Below are positions 5,368 to 8,399 of a DNA stretch of 8,399 nt, piece after piece (position 1 is the first letter of the stretch; each line of letters starts with the position of its first letter). The notes beneath the pieces were generated by a model. It saw nothing but the letters and a program-made list of their open reading frames with translations. It did not search any database and was not told the DNA's origin. Made by a program: the position numbers and the translations under genes. The stretch is from Candidatus Aenigmatarchaeum sp. GTDB taxonomy: Archaea; Nanobdellota; Nanobdellia; Pacearchaeales; GW2011-AR1. The DNA lies in the NCBI GenBank assembly GCA_020724205.1, contig DYHK01000026.1:1-8399 (forward strand), in the 5' to 3' direction.

Positions 5368-6444
5368 ATGGTACTTGATTTTGCAAAAGAGGCAATTGAG
5401 CATGCGCACACTCATAGCATTAATTTTGATGAATTAAAAGCTGGAAAGGCTAATATCAAGGTTTTTGGTGTAGGGGGTGCTGGATGTAATGCAGTTACTT
5501 GGCTTTTCAATAAGGGAGTTAGCGGAGCAACAGTTTATGCTGCTAACACTGATGCACTACACCTTAGTATTACTAAATCTGATGAGAAGATTCTTATCGG
5601 AAAAGAACTTACTAGAGGTCTAGGATGTGGAGGTTACCCTAATAGAGGAAGAGAGGCTGCAAAAGAGTCTTTAGCTGATATCAAGAAGTCTGTTTCTGGA
5701 GCAGATATGACTTTCATCATTTCTGGAGAAGGCGGAGGAACTGGTACTGGAGCTGCACCTGTTTTCGCACAGATGGCCAAAGAGGCTGGAGCTGTGGTTA
5801 TAGGGGTTGTTACAATGCCATTTGACTGTGAAAAGTCAAGAATAGATAAAGCTGAATTCGGTCTTCAAGAATTGAGAGAGGCTGCTGATACATGTATTGT
5901 TATTGATAACAATAGACTTGTAGATATTGCAGGAAATTTACCAATAGAGCAAGCATTCGCAGTTGCAAATGAACTTGTTAGTACAATGATAAAAGGAATC
6001 GTGGAAACTATTACCTTGCCTTCATTGATTAACCTGGACTATGCAGATGTTTCTTCTATTATGAAGAATGGAGATGTAGCTGTAATTGGTATTGGAGAGT
6101 CTGATACACAGAACAGGGTTGATGAGGCTGTAAGACAGGCTTTAACACATCCTTTGCTTGATGTGGACTATAGAGGAGCTAGTGGAGCACTTATTCACAT
6201 AACTTGCGGACCAGATATGAAACTTGAAGAATTCAGTAATATAGGACAGTTAATAACTGAAAACCTAAATCCTGAAGCCCAGGTAATTATCGGAGCGAGA
6301 ATTAATAAGGAATTTGCAGGAAAAATAAGAGTAGTTACAATTATGACTGGTGTTAAATCACCATACATACTTGGAAGACCTGCATTTGAAGCTAGTTCAA
6401 TGAAGTCGCATATGTCTGATTTAGGAATAGAGACTTTTAGATAA
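5368..6444 (+). CDS. ftsZ: Cell division GTPase FtsZ, archaeal FtsZ2-like
   Basis: This 358-aa tubulin-family GTPase polymerises into the division ring. Visible elements are the P-loop-side GGAG (36-39), NTDALHL (60-66), the tubulin signature GGGTGTG (122-128), the guanine-contacting NNR (181-183), and the T7 synergy loop NLDYAD (222-227) whose Asp residues complete GTP hydrolysis in the next subunit. HPLLDVDYRGASG (261-273) followed by an IHIT-GPD stretch resembles haloarchaeal FtsZ2 more than FtsZ1. No second ftsZ lies in the window. The tail after about residue 332 is short and ends DLGIETFR, possibly a C-terminal interaction peptide. The ATG at 5368 is the only sensible start because two in-frame stops lie just upstream. 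Codon choice is more mixed and less AT-biased than neighbouring genes, as expected for a highly expressed gene. Confidence 0.97.
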   Translation: MVLDFAKEAIEHAHTHSINFDELKAGKANIKVFGVGGAGCNAVTWLFNKGVSGATVYAANTDALHLSITKSDEKILIGKELTRGLGCGGYPNRGREAAKESLADIKKSVSGADMTFIISGEGGGTGTGAAPVFAQMAKEAGAVVIGVVTMPFDCEKSRIDKAEFGLQELREAADTCIVIDNNRLVDIAGNLPIEQAFAVANELVSTMIKGIVETITLPSLINLDYADVSSIMKNGDVAVIGIGESDTQNRVDEAVRQALTHPLLDVDYRGASGALIHITCGPDMKLEEFSNIGQLITENLNPEAQVIIGARINKEFAGKIRVVTIMTGVKSPYILGRPAFEASSMKSHMSDLGIETFR

Positions 6445-6446
6445 AC

Positions 6447-6493
6447 AGAAGTAAATTTATTTTTATTTTTTTAACTTCTTTTTTATTTTTTTA
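6447..6493 (+). terminator. T-rich transcription terminator after ftsZ
   Basis: Beginning 3 nt after the ftsZ stop are several runs of 5-8 T on the + strand (6460s, 6480s), the usual archaeal oligo-T termination signal. A 6-bp inverted repeat, AGAAGT (6447-6452) with ACTTCT (6474-6479), precedes the last T runs. This could add a weak hairpin. Confidence 0.6.
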
Positions 6494-6668
6494 TTATAAT
6501 ATAAGTTAATGTAACTAAAATCCAGAGGTTATATGTTTATAATAGGCTAATTATATTTAATTGAACAATTATTAGAAGTAACTTAGTGGAATTTTAAAAT
6601 TTTTACTGGGAAAAATTTATTATTAATTATTTAACATTATTATTTAAGTAGATTTTCGAATCATAAAG
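6494..6668 (+). other. Noncoding gap with possible small structured RNA
   Basis: There is no ORF above six codons on either strand between ftsZ and 6698. The section contains several nested inverted repeats. CCAG (6522-6525) can pair with CTGG (6606-6609). GTTAT (6528-6532) can pair with ATAAT (6539-6543). CTAAT plus AATTG (6547-6563) can pair with CAATT plus ATTAG (6566-6575) around a bulge. CTTAGTGG (6582-6589) could alternatively pair with TTACTGGG-type sequence (6603-6610). A TATA-like run (about 6494-6503) lies roughly 25 nt before the CCAG. In such AT-rich sequence, chance pairing is common, so an RNA gene is only a possibility. Confidence 0.25.
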
Positions 6669-6677
6669 TTTTTAATA
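6669..6677 (+). promoter_or_regulatory. TATA-like box for the 140-aa membrane protein gene
   Basis: TTTTTAATA is centred about 25 nt before the ATG at 6698, consistent with a leaderless transcript. There is no SD before the ATG. Confidence 0.5.
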
Positions 6678-6697
6678 CTAGATTTTTATATTACTTT

Positions 6698-7120
6698 ATG
6701 AGTGAAAAGAAAATGGTGGAGAGCAAGAATAATAGTGATAATTACAAGAAGGTTGCAATAGGTGTGATTATTGCTGCTGCAGTCTTGTTGTTAATTGCAG
6801 GATACATGTATTATTCTAATCTGCCTAAAAATTTTAAGGTAGTATATAACGGAGCTAGATTAGTTGATGGAGGAAGAAATAATCTAGATGTAACTTATAC
6901 TGTTCAGGATGGAAAGATAACTGACTGTACAGGAGTTTATACTGAAAATCGTGATGGATCGTCAAATCTTCATGGTTGTGATTTTGAACTTATTCTTAAT
7001 AATAGTTATGATGTTCCTTTAAATGGAGTAGTTTATAGGTATCCTTTATTTGGAGAGCTTAATGGAACTTACATAAGTGAGGATGGAAAAGAAGGGTATA
7101 AGTGGCAAATTCTGGCCTGA
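6698..7120 (+). CDS. Membrane-anchored exported protein of unknown function, 140 aa
   Basis: I do not recognise a family. A polar, Lys-rich N-terminus (1-18) precedes one long hydrophobic helix (about 19-38). The remaining roughly 100 residues are polar and rich in Asn, Gly and Tyr, typical of a beta-rich domain outside the membrane. Basic residues before the helix predict an N-in anchor with the domain facing out. Cys77 and Cys94 are the only cysteines and could form a disulfide in the exported domain. There is no lipobox or obvious cleavage site, so it is probably a membrane-anchored pseudopilin-like or envelope protein rather than a secreted one. It is monocistronic by context, with its own TATA-like box. 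Its stop lies 45 nt before the scpB ATG. Confidence 0.8.
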   Translation: MSEKKMVESKNNSDNYKKVAIGVIIAAAVLLLIAGYMYYSNLPKNFKVVYNGARLVDGGRNNLDVTYTVQDGKITDCTGVYTENRDGSSNLHGCDFELILNNSYDVPLNGVVYRYPLFGELNGTYISEDGKEGYKWQILA

Positions 7121-7136
7121 TTTGAGTTAGATAATT

Positions 7137-7145
7137 CTTTTAAAT
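7137..7145 (+). promoter_or_regulatory. TATA-like box for scpB
   Basis: CTTTTAAAT is centred about 25 nt before the scpB ATG at 7166. It lies in the short gap after the membrane-protein gene, and no SD precedes the ATG, so a leaderless scpB mRNA is likely. Confidence 0.5.
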
Positions 7146-7165
7146 GCGTTTTTCTTTAGATTTTT

Positions 7166-7720
7166 ATGGAAATAACAAAAGAGACTCTTGGCGAGATTGA
7201 TAGTCTTAGAGATATTGAGAATATGAAAAGAGTAGAGGCTGCTTTATTTATTTCTGGAAAGTTTCTTTCAACACAAGAGTTAGTTGCTTTAACAGACTTA
7301 AACCCAATACTCCTTAATCAGGCATTAAGCTCTTTAAGTGATAAGTATAGTGAGGATTTTTCTATAGAGGTTGTTAATAAGGGAGATTTATGGAAGATGG
7401 ATGTTAGAAAAGAGTATATTGATATTGTTAATCGCCTTGCTACTGGAAGTGAGGAGTTTACTAAGGCTGAACAAGAGACTCTAGCAGTTATAGCACATAA
7501 GCAACCAGTAAGCCAGGCAAAAATAATTCAAATAAGAGGAAATAAGGCTTATGATCATATTAAGAAGTTTTTAGATATAGGATTGATACACTCTAAGAGA
7601 CTTGGAAGAACAAGAGAGTTAAGCTTGAGTAATGAGTTCCATGATTATTTTAGTTTAGGTAAAAAAGAGAGATCTCAGGGAAAAAAGGAAGATAATGAAG
7701 CAATAGAAGAGGGAGAGTGA
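7166..7720 (+). CDS. scpB: Chromosome segregation and condensation protein ScpB
   Basis: The protein has 184 aa, normal for ScpB, the winged-helix kleisin partner of the SMC-ScpA complex that compacts and segregates chromosomes. The first winged helix (about 20-92) begins VEAALFISGKFLSTQEL, the typical ScpB N-terminal pattern. The second (about 99-163) has the family hallmark ETLAVIAHKQPVSQAKI and IRGNKA, then a GLIxxKRLGRTRE wing and an EFHDYFSLG end. A charged tail (166-184) follows. Archaeal ScpB proteins are usually encoded next to scpA or smc, but neither is in this window. The gene starts behind its own TATA-like box, and its stop TGA overlaps a GTG start of the glycosyltransferase gene (GTGA). 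Confidence 0.92.
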   Translation: MEITKETLGEIDSLRDIENMKRVEAALFISGKFLSTQELVALTDLNPILLNQALSSLSDKYSEDFSIEVVNKGDLWKMDVRKEYIDIVNRLATGSEEFTKAEQETLAVIAHKQPVSQAKIIQIRGNKAYDHIKKFLDIGLIHSKRLGRTRELSLSNEFHDYFSLGKKERSQGKKEDNEAIEEGE

Positions 7721-8399
7721 TAGAAGTGGAAGCTATTACTATTGTTTACCTTTTTTACATATTTGTCAGCGTTTATTTTATGTTTTTATTTCTATTAACT
7801 TTTTTACAGAACAAGAAATATATGTTTTATGAACCAAAACCAGAAAATAAAAAATCTGTAAGTATTTTAATTCCTGCTTACAATGAAGAATCAAGTATTG
7901 AAGGAACTGTCAAGGCTGTTTTAGCTTCTGATTATAAATACATAAAAGAAATTATTATAATTAATGATGGAAGTAGTGATAATACTAAAAAAATAGCTCA
8001 GGCATTAGAAAAAAAATATGATAAGGTTAAATTATTTGATAAAAAAAATTCTGGAAAAGCTGATTCTTTAAATCAGGCCTTAAAGCTTGCAAAAGGAGAT
8101 TTGATTGCAGTTGTTGATGCTGATTCTTATCCTTCTGTTGATGCACTTTCTAAAATGGTCGGCTTTTTTGATGAAGAAGGTGTTGGAGCAGTAACAACAA
8201 GAATTTTAGTAAGGAATCCGGAAACTTTTATACAAAAGTTACAGGCTATAGAATATAAAGTTATAGGATTTACTAGGAAGCTTCTAGGTTTTTTAGATGC
8301 AATTTATGTTACTCCTGGACCTTTGGCTATTTATGATAGAGAGACTTTAGTGAAGATTGGAGGATTTGATGTAAAAAACATGACTGAAGATATTGAGAT
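7717..8399 (+). CDS. Membrane-bound processive glycosyltransferase, family GT2 (3' truncated)
   Basis: The visible 227 residues show an N-terminal membrane helix (about 7-30) and then a GT-A domain. SILIPAYNEE (49-58) and NDGSSDNT (83-90) form the nucleotide-sugar pocket. VVDADS (132-137) holds the DxD that binds the metal and UDP. TPGPLAIY (199-206) is an acceptor-site loop, and Thr-Glu-Asp (223-225) provides the catalytic base. This arrangement matches poly-N-acetylglucosamine or hyaluronan synthase-like processive enzymes, whose QxxRW motif and further membrane helices would follow beyond the window. The sugar is unknown. The start is uncertain. GTG 7717 overlaps the scpB stop; GTG 7726 is nine bases later, with GGAG about 10 nt upstream. 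The gene runs off the right edge. Confidence 0.88.
   Translation, partial: MIEVEAITIVYLFYIFVSVYFMFLFLLTFLQNKKYMFYEPKPENKKSVSILIPAYNEESSIEGTVKAVLASDYKYIKEIIIINDGSSDNTKKIAQALEKKYDKVKLFDKKNSGKADSLNQALKLAKGDLIAVVDADSYPSVDALSKMVGFFDEEGVGAVTTRILVRNPETFIQKLQAIEYKVIGFTRKLLGFLDAIYVTPGPLAIYDRETLVKIGGFDVKNMTEDIE

Noticed and set aside
6651..6662. GATTTTCGAATC resembling a tRNA T-arm
   Set aside because: There is no acceptor stem, D-arm or anticodon arm at the required distances on either strand. It is a short chance hairpin with a weak stem.
1..8399. A defence island, CRISPR array, transposon or prophage
   Set aside because: No regularly spaced repeats, transposase, integrase, terminal inverted repeats or nuclease-effector pairs are visible. 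The genes are mostly housekeeping and all on one strand.

Overview
The window looks like a chromosomal segment of an AT-rich archaeon, probably a small-genome DPANN-type lineage (Woesearchaeota/Pacearchaeota-like). This is an inference. The evidence is an archaeal-type FtsZ (FtsZ2-like), a short divergent GatC, an archaeal RecJ/DHH protein and ScpB. TATA-like boxes also sit about 25-27 nt upstream of the first ATG of most transcription units, as expected for leaderless archaeal mRNAs. All genes read on the + strand and most gaps are short. No mobile element, CRISPR array, tRNA or rRNA was found.

Layout: (1) 3-71, the C-terminal end of an unidentified gene. (2) 109-735, a very AT-rich orphan nucleotidyltransferase-fold protein with codon use unlike its neighbours. 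(3) 768-2817, a tight gatC - Nudix hydrolase - gatA operon for tRNA amidation, with stop/start overlaps at both junctions and no gatB alongside. (4) 2853-3147, two very small membrane proteins of 34 and 59 aa. (5) 3185-5273, a UPF0173/UlaG-like metallo-beta-lactamase-fold hydrolase, a RecJ-like DHH phosphoesterase and a 107-aa protein with one membrane segment and a charged helix. (6) 5368-6444, ftsZ with its own TATA box and a structured, SD-bearing leader, followed by a T-rich terminator. (7) 6445-6697, a noncoding gap. (8) 6698-7120, a membrane-anchored exported protein of unknown function. (9) 7166-8399, scpB overlapping a processive family-2 glycosyltransferase that runs off the window end.

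Functionally the right half groups cell division (FtsZ), chromosome segregation (ScpB), DNA/RNA processing (DHH) and envelope synthesis (GT2), with three or four small membrane proteins of unknown role among them. The left half is translation quality (tRNA-dependent amidation). The most unusual sequence is the ftsZ leader. A TATA box overlapping the end of the previous gene predicts transcription starting near 5292. The roughly 75-nt leader can fold into two mutually exclusive hairpins just ahead of an AGGAGG lying 21 nt before the ftsZ ATG. No classical mobile or defence system is present.
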